A stretch of DNA of 64,000 nucleotides from Thecaphora thlaspeos (GCA_900291925.1 UWYS01000029.1:372001-436000); one strand, 5' to 3'. Shown: positions 31,141 through 43,500, numbered from the stretch's first letter. Numbers and translations: made by a program. The notes: generated from the sequence alone by a model not told the origin.

Positions 31141-32726
31141 CTAGATCTGGGGAACCCAGCCAAGGAGATTGTCCTGACTGCCAAGCAGCTCCCACTGCTG
31201 CTGCTGCTGCTGCGGCGGCGGCATTGACGCGTGGCGACGAGCGGTTTCGGCCACCGCCGCCGCCGCCGCAGGGCTGCCGCCGTACTGGGCAAGCCACTCT
31301 GCACGACGGCGAGTCTCAGCTTGAGCCAGGGCGAGATTCTCCTTGTCAGCTCGCTCACGATCGCAAGCGACTGCGCGAATCTCGCTCTCCCAATTGGCGG
31401 CTGCCCGTGCTTGCCGTCGCCACTGCCGGCGGGCTTGTTGCGCCTCGTTACGGCGCTCGCGCTGATCCGCCGGCAGCGAGTACGGCGGCAAGAGGCGTCG
31501 CTGCTCCAGCCCGATTGCCAGGTGATGCGGTGGCGGCGGCGGCAAGCCTACTATAAGGCGCCAACGCCGTTGTTCGGGTCGGGGCGGGCGACGGCAGGCT
31601 TTGGCGGCAGCTTCATCGGCTTCCCAGCCACGGAAACCATCGTCCTCGCCTTCGGCCATGCCACAGGTGACTTTGGTGCCGCCCTGAGCATAGCTGCGGT
31701 TGAGCGGCTCTCGCTGGATCGCACGGACAGCATTTCCTTGCATGTTGTCGATCCAGCCGCACGCAATAGCTGGCGTGACGGAGAGCAAGCTTGATGTGAG
31801 TGCCTCAAAGAGCGACGCCGCGCCGCTGATGCTCTTGCGGGCCATGCGTGGCTTCATGTATCTGAAGAGCCATTCAATTGCATTCAAGTACGGGCTGTAC
31901 GGCGGTAGAAATACAACTGTGTGGCCTCCATCGTGAGTGTATCGTTCGAAGCATTCCGTTGTAAGCACCGAGTGGTGGATCTTGGCGTTGTCGAGGATGA
32001 TTTTCCTTGGCTCTGGCAGCGCTGGAAACAGCTCGTCGTCAAGCCAGGACACAAAGCGAGCAGAATTGAAACTTCCTCGGTGCGCCCGAGGCGCGACAAC
32101 ATCGCCCGAGGTCAATGCGGCAACCAATGTTATATTGCCCCCCCCCTTGACGATGGATGAGTGTCAACGGCACTATCACCCATGGCAGCGCAGCCGTGAG
32201 TCTTTGTCGTGTGTAAGTTGAAGCCGCTCTCGTCGATGAAGACACAGTCCTTCCACCGGGTGCCGCCAGCCGTGAAATGAGCGCACCATAGTCCTTGTTC
32301 CTCGATGCGCTTGGGGGAATTGTAGTCGGCAGGCCCAACGTGCAGTACTTTGAGGCGATACTTGAGTGTAGTATTGAGTGCCCGACACACGGTCGTATCG
32401 GCGGGCGGCTTATCTGCAAAGTCCTCTTCAAAACGAGCGCACAGCAAGCGTCGCAATGCTCCCACCGTCGATTTCGGATGCTGGTCGAGTCAATCTGCTA
32501 GGAATTCCAGGTGTCGCTCGTCCAAACGATGGTAGCGATCGCCGCCGCGAGGCTCTGGCTCCACCTCGCCCGTTGCATGGTAGTGTCGCAAAAACGAGCG
32601 GATTGTAGAATGCTGGCGGCTGAGCAAACAAGCAACGTTGGCAATGGAGTAACCCTCGTCAAGAACAAGACGGACAATGACTCATCGTGTCTCAACTGTC
32701 AGCGGCTGTCGGCGCTCGACAGGCAT
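31141..32726 (-). pseudogene. Tc1/mariner DDE transposase, broken
   Basis: Reading starts at ATG 32726 (MPVERRQPLTVETR), typical of the helix-turn-helix N-terminus, and includes VRLVLDEGYSIANVACLLSR. The DDE triad is visible: FIDESGFN, then ILDNAKIHHS, then PPYSPYLNAIEWLF, with 38 residues between the second Asp and the Glu. Lesions are TGA codons at 32684-32682 (codon 15) and 32492-32490, plus a frameshift at a run of nine C (32138-32146) where the frame moves to the one ending at 31141. The protein has an unusual tail of about 190 residues after the catalytic domain, rich in Arg/Ala/Gln/Glu and probably helical. Both stops differ by one C-to-T change from CGA. Confidence 0.9.
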
Positions 32727-32913
32727 CGTGTCGGGCAGAACTGTTGTCAGGCGGAGCAGTTACGTATGGCGACGTCTGTGAATTGCTTGCTGTAGATATG
32801 TATGTATGAGGGCGGGGATGGCGAGGAGGTGGTAGCTACCATACAAGGGGTCATCCAATGGACGACAAGCAGGTCAACGGACAGCATTCGAGTCAATGTC
32901 AGCACTCTCAGGG

Positions 32914-33049
32914 GCACACACAGCTCGCACGAGAAAGATTGCTCGACTGGAAATTGCATATCGCTTTCTCGTCTGAGCATGAAGCTCGCTTTGATGCATG
33001 AATGACGTTACTGGTTGCGACAAGTGGCTATCGAGGTTTGCAGACAGTG
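32914..33049. repeat. Right terminal inverted repeat of transposon
   Basis: 136 bp, reverse complement of 30973-31108; ends TTGCAGACAGTG next to the TA target site. Confidence 0.92.
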
Positions 33050-33418
33050 TACATATGTAGCATTTTGTTGATCTCGATCTCACAGAAGAGCAGGAAAACA
33101 AAGCTCGTCAAAAGATCCTTCGGGAAGCAAAAGCCCTAGCCGAGTGCGAGCACTCACATACAGTTAGTACATACGGACTTGGAGTGAGCCTGCCATTTGT
33201 CCGCTCAATGGGTCGATGCTGTCTGCAACGCACGGCTGGGCGCAGCGGAGAAGGGGACCTCAAACGTTCCCACGACGCCCATGCTTCCGACGCAGGCTGC
33301 GAGAGAAGGTCAGGGTGCGCAGTGGGGGGAGCTGGACCCGACTCTGCAGCTGGAGGTAGTGTGCTGCAGCGTACCCCGCTCCACTGTGACAATGTGACGA
33401 TAAGGAAAACAGCTTGAT

Positions 33419-34956
33419 TGGCCAATCGACGAAGATGGGGGAACACCTTGTCAGGACTCGGCGTGGCACCTGTGTCATGGTGCGAAGATCTGACACGGAA
33501 GGGTTGAGATGAGGAAGGCAAAGGAGAGAGAAAACCGAGCCCTGCTGGTGCCCAGCCGCAGCCTGCCGCATGAGCGGAGCTTCATTGCACATGGTTGACA
33601 AGATCCAGAAACAAAATATGCCGCGACTCGCCTAGCTGTTAAGTCCTCAGGGTCTGGCAACCACCAGGGCGATGATGGCTGAAGGCAAGGTGAGGTCGGT
33701 GTACCAGGAGGGGTGATGGAGACAAGCTTGAGGCTCAGAATGCGATACAAGCACCAAGGTATTGCTGGAATACTAAGTACAATCGACGGGGAGAAGAAAA
33801 GGGAACTTGTGCGCAAGAACGGTTAAGTGTCGCGCGTCGATGGGGGCGCCAACGCCGCAGCAAGCCCAGCGCTCGGAGCCGAGGCCGCAACCCGCAAGGC
33901 GTAACACTAGCGTCCAAATAATACAGTACATAACGTACCTCGCGCAAATATCGGACGCACACGGTTTTCGGACCCGGGTCCTGGCGCGGGTGAGCTCACC
34001 TCTCCCTCGTACGAGGCCTTCCATCATGCTTCTGTACCACCACCTCGAGCCGTATGAGCCGGAGAGAGAATTAGTACGGGGGGGACCTGTTCCTCCGTCA
34101 GGCCCGCTCGTCGCCCTGCCTGTCTCTGCTCCAGCGCCACAGCGTCGCCCCCACCGGCGCTTCGGGTGTCTGCTCTTGGACCCGGGCAGCCCGTCTTGGA
34201 TACCGGCTCACATCCGTCGCTCACACGCTCACGCTCGCCTTCCGCGCCTCGCGTCTCGCGCCTCGCGTCTCGCGCCTCACGCTTCGTCCTTGGCCTTGGC
34301 CTTGGCCCAACGTGCTACCGACTTCCCCCTGGGGCTTCGGGATTCCTTAAACAGGTACACTCTCCGTATCGCCTGCGCCCTCCCGCCCTGTCCGTCGACA
34401 TCCCCTCTACCTCCTCTGCCGCCTCAACCCTCCTTCCTCTTCTTCCCCAGCAACTACCTCGACTACCGAATCCCTCACCGAACCACTACGACCCCACCGT
34501 CGCCTCTTCGTTCTTCTGCTCGTCACTCGTCCACCATCACTGCGCACGACGCCAACAACATCAATCATCCTTCTCACGTCGTTCGCAGACCCTGCGCATC
34601 CCCTTTCGCTCACCCCAGTGATTCTTGCCTCGCCCTTTGTTCCTCTCCGGTTGGCTTGATCCACTTTGACGTCCGGCAGCTTCGCACGTCTACCCTCCGC
34701 GACTGCTTCCACCGCGCCCACAAACCCGACGACAGGGCGCCCTGTCTTTGGGCACATCGTCTCGCTGGCCCTCGAAAGCGTCTCGGCGAGGAGGACTGCG
34801 CAACGAGGCAGAGGCTACTGGCCTCCGCCACATCGGGTCCAGCACCAGCACCAGCAATAGCACCACCAGCATCGATTGTCAGCATCGGCATCCATTCCGC
34901 CTCCTCCAGACTCAGCGAACAGATAGCAGCAGAAAGAGGCCTCTGCCCCGCTCGCC
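33419..34956. other. Upstream region of the Kelch/BTB gene
   Basis: About 1.5 kb. The first part is unremarkable; from about 34040 on the sequence is CT/CCG-rich, as expected for a long 5' leader. A long open frame starting at 33807 crosses this stretch but has biased Arg/Pro/Ser composition and no motif, so it is not listed as a gene. Confidence 0.4.
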
Positions 34957-37900
34957 ATGCATCCTTCCATCGTCAACCTTTCTTCGCGCCTGCACCTTTG
35001 CTCCGGCGATGTCCCGCCGCCGCTCGTGGTGAGTTGAGGCCGTCGCAGCTAACTCCGGCTGGCTCGACCAGCTGTATCGAATTGCCGAGGGGAAAGAGGA
35101 CTGACAGCATGCTCCCACGTTCCATGCTCCTAACCGCAACCGCAGGGCGCTTCGGCGACGCTCGTCGAGCCGCTTCCGGGCGCCGAGGAGCGCGGCTCGC
35201 GGCTCTACCTCTTCGGCGGTCGCCTGGTCAGCAACCGCCGGATGGCCAACCACCTCTACTGCCTCGACCTCGAGCGGATGGTCTGGTCGCGCATTGGCAG
35301 CCCGAGCAGCCCGGACCCAGAAGCGTCTTTCTCTGCGACCCATGATCCGCAGCCACAGCCGCGCTACTTCCACTCGGCAGACCTCTGGAGGAACAAGATC
35401 ATCATATTTGGCGGCATGGGCTACTCGGCCGCCTCGGACGCCAACATGCCCAAGAGCGCGCCGCACGAGACGAGGAACGACGACCTATGCGTGCTCGACG
35501 AGGTGCTCGCGTTCGACCTCGCGACGCAGACGTGGGACTTTTCCTTTTCGCCACCGTCCACCTCTGACTACGCAGAGTCATCGGCCCAACACCTGCAGGG
35601 CAAGCCGGCTCCCCGCTACGCCCACCTCTCCTCGATCTCCGACGACAGCCTGATCATCGTCGGCGGCCAGAACATGACGAACCAGTACGTCGAGTCGATC
35701 AACGTCTACAGCCTGGCGCAGAGGCGGTGGGTCAGCGCGCAGCGCTTCCCGCGGCAGTGCGGCAGCTACCGGTCTCTTGCCGTCGCCGCACGGTACAACT
35801 CGCACGAGGGCGAACGGGCAAAGTGCTACCCTCGCGGTCGCGACCCGCTCTTTCGGCGGGGTTCGGTCGCCGAAGGCGACGACGACGTCGTGGATCCGGA
35901 AGCTGGGACAAGGCCGGCGACAACAGCGACAGATAGCAACGGCGACAAGGCCAACGGCTCACACAGCGATCGGAGCGGCCAGCTGCTGGACAAGGTGGAG
36001 CTTAATTTGCTGCCCTCGAGCTCGATCCCGACGGCCGAGGATCCTCAGCCCGTCTTCGTCTACTCGAACTACAACTTTACCGATGTGAGGCGGGAGCTCG
36101 AGGTGCTTCGCATCCAGCCCAATGTCCTAGCGGCGTCGGACCAGCGGCTCACGCGCCGCGGCTCAAACGCATTCGAGGATTCTGCCCTCGACGTCGAGAC
36201 GCCTGCTTCCCTCTGGCGGCCAGAGGACGACGTCAGCGGCTCCAAGGGCGATCTGATCGCGATCGAGGAGCACTCGTCGCGCATGACGGGCAGCACGCTT
36301 CCGCCCGGCCTGCGCTTCCCGACCGGAGCCATTCTCGGCTCGTACCTGATCATCTCGGGGACGTACCTCGCCAACGCGACCCAGACGTTCTCGCTGTGGG
36401 CGCTTCACCTCCCCTCGATGACGTGGTCCCGCCTCGAGGTTGGCTCCCACCTCTCGTCCGGCAGCTGGAACCGCGCCGTCCTCTGGCCCGGCAAGAACCG
36501 CATGATCGTCGTCGGACACAAGGAGCGCGACCTAGTCAGCGACTACAACCACCGTCAGACCAACTGGAACCATGTCGTGGTGCTCGAGCTCGAGGCTTGG
36601 GGCATCTATCAGCCACCGGTCCCCCGCCTCTCGTGCGATGCCGTTGCGCTGGGCCTCGCCAAGCTGGCGGCCAGCGCGGCATCGTCCCTGACACTCAACC
36701 CGGGCTTCAAAGGCCTCGCCGGGCTCGAGCAGTCCGCCGTCAGCGGCGGCGGCGATGCTACAGCCTCGGCGACGGAAGGGGACAACAAGCCTGCTGCGCT
36801 GCCATTGCTGCCTGATACCTTCGGCGGTCGAGGCGACTTCGAGATCGTCTGCTCGGACGGCATCCGGATCGGATGCGACCGGGCCATCCTCGAGAGCCGC
36901 TGGCCCTGGTTCCGCACAAAGATGGACGACTTCCGAAAACGCGCCCGCAGGACGGCGCGCGTCGTCGTCAACAACGGCAACAGTAACGGGCAGCACGAGG
37001 CGACCAGCCTGGGCTTGATTCCCGAGGAGCTCTCGGACATCCTCGCTGGCGACGACTCGAACGAAGAGCAGGCCGACGCCGATGGCGTCGCGGCGGCCCG
37101 CGAGGTGCTCGAGGGCGTCTCTGGCCCGCGCCGATCTCCTGACCCCCGCTTCCAACCCCGGCACCTCCAGCTGTCAGAGCCGTCCTCGATCGTGACGGCC
37201 TTCCTCCAGTTCATCTACACCGAGCAGGTCTGCACTGCGCTGCAACGCCACCCAGCGGTCGTCTGTGCGCTGCTGGTCCTCTCCAAGACGTACCGCATGG
37301 ACGATCTGCTGACATGGGCCAAGCACGCCGCCCACGTCGCGCTTGCCGACGACCTCAACCCGAAATCGCCAGGCGCGAGCGGACCGGGCAGCGGTCCGCA
37401 CGCCAACGCGATGCACGAGGCAAGCGGCCTCGATCTCTTCCAGCCTTCGGACTCGTTGGGTCTGCATTCAGAGGAGAGGCACCGCCTCGCCGTCTGCCTG
37501 TACGAGGCCGCCTCACTCTGCAGCTGCGAGGGCCTCCAGGTCAGGGCGTTGCGCGTTGTCATGTCGGTGGCTCGTTGGCTGCAGAAGCACGGCGGCAGCA
37601 GCGGCGGCGGCGGTGGAGCCGCACCTCAGGGTCCCAGCGGTCTCGGTAACGACCGATCTGGCCCTGCGCCTGACAATGTTGAATCCAGCAGCCGGTCCTC
37701 TTCGATACCTGGCTCGGCCTCGGGCTTCTCAGGCGCTGGCGGACCAAACGATGCGGGGAGCGGCTACAGCCACAGCCAGCGGAACGTCGGCCACCACCAG
37801 CAGCTTCAGCCGGGAGCCGCTGCCACTCCTCGGATGATTGAGAGTCCCGCTATCTCGGACAGCCCCTCGATCGTTGGCGCCAGACCGGGCGCTTTCCCCG

Positions 37901-39102
37901 GCGCGGCTGCATCGACATCGGCGGACAGCGGCGCCTTCCGACCCAGCCCGCAAGGCACCGCCGCGTCGCCCGCGCTGCGGGAGTCCAGAAGTGATCCTCA
38001 ACCTCGTCCGCCCTCGGTGGCGACGCTCTCGGCGGACGGTGCCCCCACTGGACTAGGTATCGCTGCGATGAACGGCGAAGACGGCGAGCGCGAACACTGG
38101 CGCCCTCGCGGACCCGTGCCCGGTGTCGGCTACGATCGGTACTCGATGGCGGAAGAGGATCTGTTGGACTCGTTTGGCCTAGCGCCGTCCGCGGACCAGT
38201 CGCGATTTGGCAGTCGCTTCAAGATGAGCCTGAGCCGGAGCGGAAGCATCAAGCGGAGCTGCAGCGGCGACGGCACCAACAGTCCATATGCAGCGTCATC
38301 ACCCAGCGTCGACACGGACTCGTCGGCGCTTTCGTTCCTGGGGCCGCGTTCGGGATCGTACCAGGATGGATCGTCGCCGACGTCGGCCAACTTCTCGACG
38401 ATGCACGCGACCACGTCGATTTCTTCGGTCGCTTCGACCTCGGCTTCGGACTCGCAGCACAGCCTCAGCCAGAGCTCGGTCTCGGACCTCGCCGCGCGCA
38501 CGAAGCGGATGGCGGTCGGCGATGGCGCCTCGGCGACGGCCGGGCCGGCGGGGATGCAGCGAGCGGAGGAGATCACTCTTGCGACGCTGGCTACGTTGCA
38601 CCCACATCTCAGCATCAAGGAGCTCAAGAAGCTGGAGAAAGAGGAGAAGAAGCGACTCGAAAAGGAGGAGAAGGCGCGGAAGAAGGCGGAGCGAAGCGAG
38701 TACAAGCGTCTGGCAGCGGAGGCCGTGTTTGGCCCCAAGGGGAGCGCCGGGCCGTTGCAGTCGCCGGCGTTTGAAGACTCGGAGTCGGACTACACGACGT
38801 CGAACAGCTCGACGCTGCTGACCGACTCATCCGCAGGGCGTTCCGAGATCTTTGCGTCGCGCACCTCGAGCATTCGATCGGGGACCAGCACGGCGAGCCC
38901 ACGCACGGCGGCCAGCCTCAAGACGAACAACAGCCCGCGCTCGCTTAGGACGCCGCGTGACGAAAATGCGGCATGGTTCGCCGGCGGTCCCTCGCCGCTG
39001 ATGGGACCGCCGCTGGGAGGCTCGAGGCATGCCAAGGGAAGCCAGAGCAGCCGCAGCGTCGGCTCCGGAGGGAGGAGGGCTGCTCACAGCGGAAGGGCGT
39101 GA
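34957..39102 (+). CDS. Kelch-repeat / BTB domain protein
   Basis: Exons 34957-35028 and 35146-39102 give 1342 residues. Exon 1 MHPSIVNLSSRL... joins across a 117-bp intron to GASATLVEPLP, giving the first Kelch strand LYLFGGRLVSNRRMANHLYCLD. Further Kelch blades include IIIFGGMGYS, LIIVGGQNMTNQYVESINVY and WNRAVLWPGKNRMIVVGH (about residues 30-550). A BTB domain follows with FEIVCSDGIRIGCDRAILES and, after an Asp/Glu-rich insertion, SIVTAFLQFIYTEQVCTALQ. The C-terminal 500 residues are Ser/Gly-rich with a charged coiled coil (ELKKLEKEEKKRLEKEEKAR). The order Kelch then BTB resembles fungal Ral2-like proteins implicated in Ras signalling; that link is inference. Confidence 0.88.
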
Positions 39103-39574
39103 GGGGCGAAGAAGCCTGGACACACCATTTGCTCGCTCGGCCCTGTCAATACATTGCTCCCTGCTGCTACCGAACCGTTGTTGAGATAGAAGCGTGCCAC
39201 CACAATGCCAGGTGTCCGATCCCCTTCTCTAAGGGGGGAGGCCGGCTAGGCTTGGCGGACCAGGAAAGTGAAATACCACGTTGTTGACGCCCAGGATCTG
39301 CGCTGAGCGATGAAAGACGCTGTGCGTCGTTGCGATGGCGGCCTGGAGATTGCCGGGTTCAAGCAGCTGATGCCAAGGCGTTGCCCCGCGACAGCAAGCA
39401 ACGTAGGGGCCAGCAGCGTTGGCCTGTGCGTACCGACCAAGACCCCACCCGCCCCTCTGCTCGGGCGCTCCCCCTTGGCACGCTGCCCTCTCTCTCTCTC
39501 TCTCTCCCTTCCTCACCTACTCTCACACCGACGCCCCTCTTCCCCCCGTGCCACTGTACCATATCGTCGCAACG
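39103..39574. other. Kelch/BTB gene 3' flank
   Basis: Non-coding; ends in a CT-repeat run (TCTCTCTC at about 39490-39505) that could be the leader of the next candidate gene. Confidence 0.35.
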
Positions 39575-40529
39575 ATGTCCTACTCCTTCCACCTCGGGCA
39601 CGTTCCACGCTCTCACACACCCACCTCTTCCGGCGGTATAATGCTCTCTTCCTCACCTCTTCAAGACTGTTGGCGAACTCCGCATCCATGCCCGGTTGAT
39701 CGACAAGAAGGACCCTTCTACTGTCGACGCATCGATGGAACAACCAAGAAGTGGCAATTCAGCGCATGGTTTCAGTGCGATTATCAGGTGCAGTACGATT
39801 AGGCTGGTGTATTGCTTTACGCCGGTGAAAAGGAAGAGCAGGGATCGCATTGGATCCAGGCGAGCGTAGAGATGGAACATGGTGAACGCTTCTTGGCGTA
39901 CGTACTTCCTTTTCCTTTCTTTCTCCATCCTCTTTCGATGGAAGGACAATGATGATATCCTAACAAACATCATTCTTCCTCGACATGTTTGACAATCCTC
40001 CATTCGCCAACACAGTACCGTAACGTCGGCACCATGGTCCGATTTCTCCACCTCCCCACCTCGTACCCCCATCACTGCATCCACCTACGTCTTCCTCGAA
40101 CTCACGCGAAACACGACCGAAATCGGCGATACGATCGTCATCAAGTATTCGACGCTAGATGGCATACCCCCACCGCACTTCGTACCGCCTCAAGAGCATC
40201 TCACGCAACTGAGGGAGATCCCAGCTTTCAACGTCCACACCGACGCTTCGAGACGCGACCTCGATTCGTGGTACATAGGCGTCATGACCTGTGGACCCAA
40301 GAACCAACACGGCACTACCGCTACCTTTGAAGGGTTGAGCTTTGAGACGTTTCGATTTGTTGCTCAAGCAATGACGATGGTCAGGAGCCGAGCCGGGCGT
40401 ATCGACGAAAATGGCTGGAGGAGAAGAGCATCTTCTACATTATGTACGCTAGACGCTGCTCGGTTGAGCTGGCTCATGCTCGTGTCTACCCCTTCCCCTC
40501 CCCTCGCACAGCCTCACGTCGAGACGTAG
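39575..40529 (+). pseudogene. Small unknown gene with one in-frame TAG (candidate)
   Basis: Two exons, 39575-39897 and 40016-40529, keep one frame of 279 codons across a 118-bp GTACGT...ACAG intron. The only break is TAG at 39800-39802 (codon 76). After the stop the same frame continues AGVLLYAGEKEEQGSHWIQ and ERFLA, and exon 2 reads TYVFLELTRNTTEIGDTIVI, DSWYIGVMTCGPKNQ and TFEGLSFETFRF, which look like real protein. I do not recognise a family. Either the gene is decaying (CAG to TAG is one change), or translation starts later (ATG at 39872), or an unrecognised intron removes the stop. Its last 16 bases overlap the 3' end of KCS1 on the other strand. Confidence 0.5.
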
Positions 40530-43500
40530 CCATCCAGTCCTGCCGGTCCGTTTCCGAAGATCTCGTCAAACACCTCTCTTCCCTCGACCGCCAGCGGTCC
40601 CATGTCGACGATCCAAGACCCCTGGACATCCTTGACGATCTCCTGCGCCTCTTGGCCGCGAGCTTGGGCCAGGTCGTTGCGCAGCTGCCGCCGATGCTCT
40701 CGCTCCGTCTCCCAGATCTCTTCGAAGCTCGCCGCGAGGTTCTTGAGGCCGTACAGGTAGCCGCTGTCTGGACCCTCGCGCAGCTTGGGCGGGAAACGGA
40801 CTCGAGGCAGGCCGGCGTTGCCAACGGTGGCGACGGCGTCCACCGCCGCCGATTCCTCGCCGTAGTCGTAGTCGGACCCCGTCGTGCAGTGGGCAAAGTC
40901 GATGATGCGGATGTTGATCTCGCCCTTCCGGCGACGTCGACGCCAGCCTCCGCCTCCGCCTCCGCCAAGCGGTCCGAGGATCGGGCTCGAGCCGATGCTG
41001 TAGCTGTTGAGCCCTTCGGCGTCCAGCTCGAACGGCTCGCTGCTCTGCGGCGGCGGTGCCGCCAGGTCGGCCTGCCTCAAGCCTCGCGTCGCCTGGATGG
41101 GAGGGACGCGTCCCCCTTCGCCCTCGACGCAGCGCCGGCCGAAGGCATCGTTCAGCCTCTCCTGCGTCTGGCAGTCGCCGTCGTAGATGAAGAGGAGGCT
41201 GCTTGCGTAGAAGCGGTAGCGACGCAGGCGATGAATCGTCCGCGCGAGCCGGTACAGCTTCTCGAGGATCAAGGGTACGTGGTGAACCAGCGTCCGCCGG
41301 CCGTCGCAAAAGAAGCGGCTCAGCGCCTCGACAAACTGCGTTGGCAGCACGTTGCGCCCGTAGTACTTGTCCTGGAAGAGGAACGTGTGCTTCTGGCAGT
41401 TGTACACTTGCATCCCGCAGATCCGCACGCCGTGGGTGCGGCTCGTCGTCTTGTCGCACTTTTTCGTCTGGCTCTTGCGCTTGGCGTCCGTCGCATCAAG
41501 ACCGTACTGTCGCGTGCCCATCTTGAGGTCCAATACGCACGGCGAAGTCAGCCGCCCCGTCAGGTCCTCGAGCAGCAGGAACTGCTCCTGCCGCGTCTGC
41601 GTGGCGTCCGGGTTGGCCGCCGGTCCGTCTGCGAGCGGAAGGGGCCGAGCCATCGTCTCGGTCGCCGCCGACGCAGACGGACTTAGCTGAGGCTGAGGTT
41701 GAGATTGAGGCATGCAGGGCTGTTTCGCCGTCACGGAGCCATCCTCGGCACCCCGGGTCGGCGTCTTGCCATCGTCCTGTGGCTGCTGGCCGTTGGTCAC
41801 CGAAATACCCTCGAGCGCCCTGCGAGCTTCCTCGCACCGATCTTCGAGACAATCAGAAGTGTTAGTGCTGCGGGCTCCAGCCCTCGCATCCGACGGGGGC
41901 GAAGCGGGGGAGATGGGCGTCACGCCGAGGTCGAACGTCTTGCGCTTCATCGCCAGACTGAGGTCGCTGTGGATCCTCCGCGGCTTCCTGATCGTGGTGT
42001 CGTCGTCTCCTTCGGCAGAAGCGTCGGTTGTTGTGGTTGCCTTTCCGATTGCGTCGGCATCGGCGGCGCCCGTGGCATCGCAATCCCGGGAGCCAGCACC
42101 CTTCACCGAGCCGATGACGTGGAGGGGCGGAGAGCGCGGAGGAGTTGACGGGTGCCGGATGCCGCGCCGAACGATTGCCGGAGATGTCGAAGCCGAGGCA
42201 ACCAGAACGCCGCGCTCTCTCGCTACGCTAAGGCGTCCGCTGTCCTCTGGGAACACCTCGGCCGTGGCTGGCCGGGCGTTTCTGACCGAACCGGTCCCTT
42301 CGCGCCTCCTCTCGCCCTCGGCGCTTTCCTCCCACGCTTTCGCCAGCCTGCGCCGGTTGTTGCGCGCGTTGCGCCTGGCGCTTCTGCCGCCGTACCGCGT
42401 GCCGAGGCCGTCCTTGAGCATCGGGCTGCTAAAGACCTCACGCAGCACCTGCTCCTGGAGGCGTCGGTTGACGGTGGTGATGCCGGTCCCCCTGATGCAG
42501 CCGCTCGAGCTGGCGATCCACGGCTGCGATCTCTGCGAAGGGCTGCGGCTGCTCATCATGGTCGCCGTACCTGGCGATCCGAGTCTCCCACAGTTGCTGG
42601 GCTGTGCGAGCTGGCTCAAATGCATCGATGGCGGCCCCGAAGCTGACCAGCCGTTCATAGCGGATCGAGCAAGCTGGGGAGCCGAGCTCGGCGAGACAAA
42701 TGCGGAGACCGGGCTTAACGAGAGAGGGGTCTCGCGTCCTCGCGCTGAGAGCAGTGCACCATCGTCGCGATCGACGTACGAGTCGGGCCCACTCTCGCCA
42801 GCGTCCGTAAGAAACGCCTGACCCGCACTGCTGCCGTGCTGCTGCGACTGCACCCGGCCAAAGCGGCGCTGGTGCGCTGGGTCGCGATCGAGCGAGCCGC
42901 TGGCGCGCCCGAGACGGCTCGAGTCCCGGCTACGGTATGGCGTGCTGCGGGAGCTCCCGCCGCCACCGCCGCCCTGCTGCCTTGCGACGTGGTTCATCCG
43001 GAGCATCCACTCTGGCACCATGTGCCGATTCATATCGAGCGACACCTCGGGCACCTCGGTATCGTTGTGCTCCTGACCTTCGAAGATGCATCGGCGACCT
43101 CGCTCGGAGCTGGTCCGGCCGAGCTGAGGCTTCCGTGCCTGCTGATCGGGCTGCGTCGACGACATCGCCGACGTCTGCATCGGAGAATTCTGCGACGGCA
43201 GCGATCGGGCACCATCGCCCAGAGGCGGGTCCTCCGCTTCAGCCGACCCTGCCTCCTGCGCCTTGGCGACGTTGCGGTAGGTGACATTGAGCACGCCGAG
43301 GTATTGGGGAACAAAGGGCAGCAGGCTCGGATGCTCACGCTCGATGGCCTCGTAGAACTGGTTCTCGCGGCTGACCAGCGGCTTGCAGACGGCGCGCTTC
43401 GAGAAGCGGAAGATCGCACTGTGTCCGCCGACCTGGTTGTTGAAGGGCTGCAGCTGGACGACCGCCGGCGGCGAGGGCGGCGCGTGACGCCGGTCGCGTT

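Larger units (their letters stand above)
30973..33049 (-). mobile_element. Tc1/mariner-type DNA transposon, complete ends, inactivated
   Basis: A 2077-bp element flanked by TA dinucleotides (30971-30972 and 33050-33051), the target duplication of this superfamily. Both ends start CACTGTCTGCAA and form 136-bp terminal inverted repeats with about five mismatches. Inside, on the minus strand, lies a DDE transposase reading frame broken by two in-frame TGA codons and one frameshift. With those lesions it cannot move by itself, although its ends could still be acted on by a transposase supplied elsewhere. Confidence 0.92.
30898..33418 (+). pseudogene. Gene remnant split by the Tc1/mariner insertion (candidate)
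   Basis: Left of the transposon an ATG at 30898 opens 24 charged codons (MPERRSPTLQKRTKQY and on) that run to the TA target at 30971. Right of it, from 33061, sequence in the same frame reads HFVDLDLTEEQENKARQKIL and then REAKALAECEHSH. A second coding-looking piece in another frame follows at about 33190-33360 (SAQWVDAVCNARLGAAEKG). Directly after the insertion the frame meets TAG at 33058, which is either a disabling stop or an intron acceptor (ATATGTAG). I do not recognise the protein. A TATA box upstream supports a real promoter. This could also be chance; confidence is low. Confidence 0.35.

Noticed and set aside
33807..35345. 512-codon open frame upstream of the Kelch/BTB gene
   Set aside because: Arg/Pro/Ser-biased translation of CT/CCG-rich DNA. 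It overlaps the true first Kelch exons in another frame and shows no motif.
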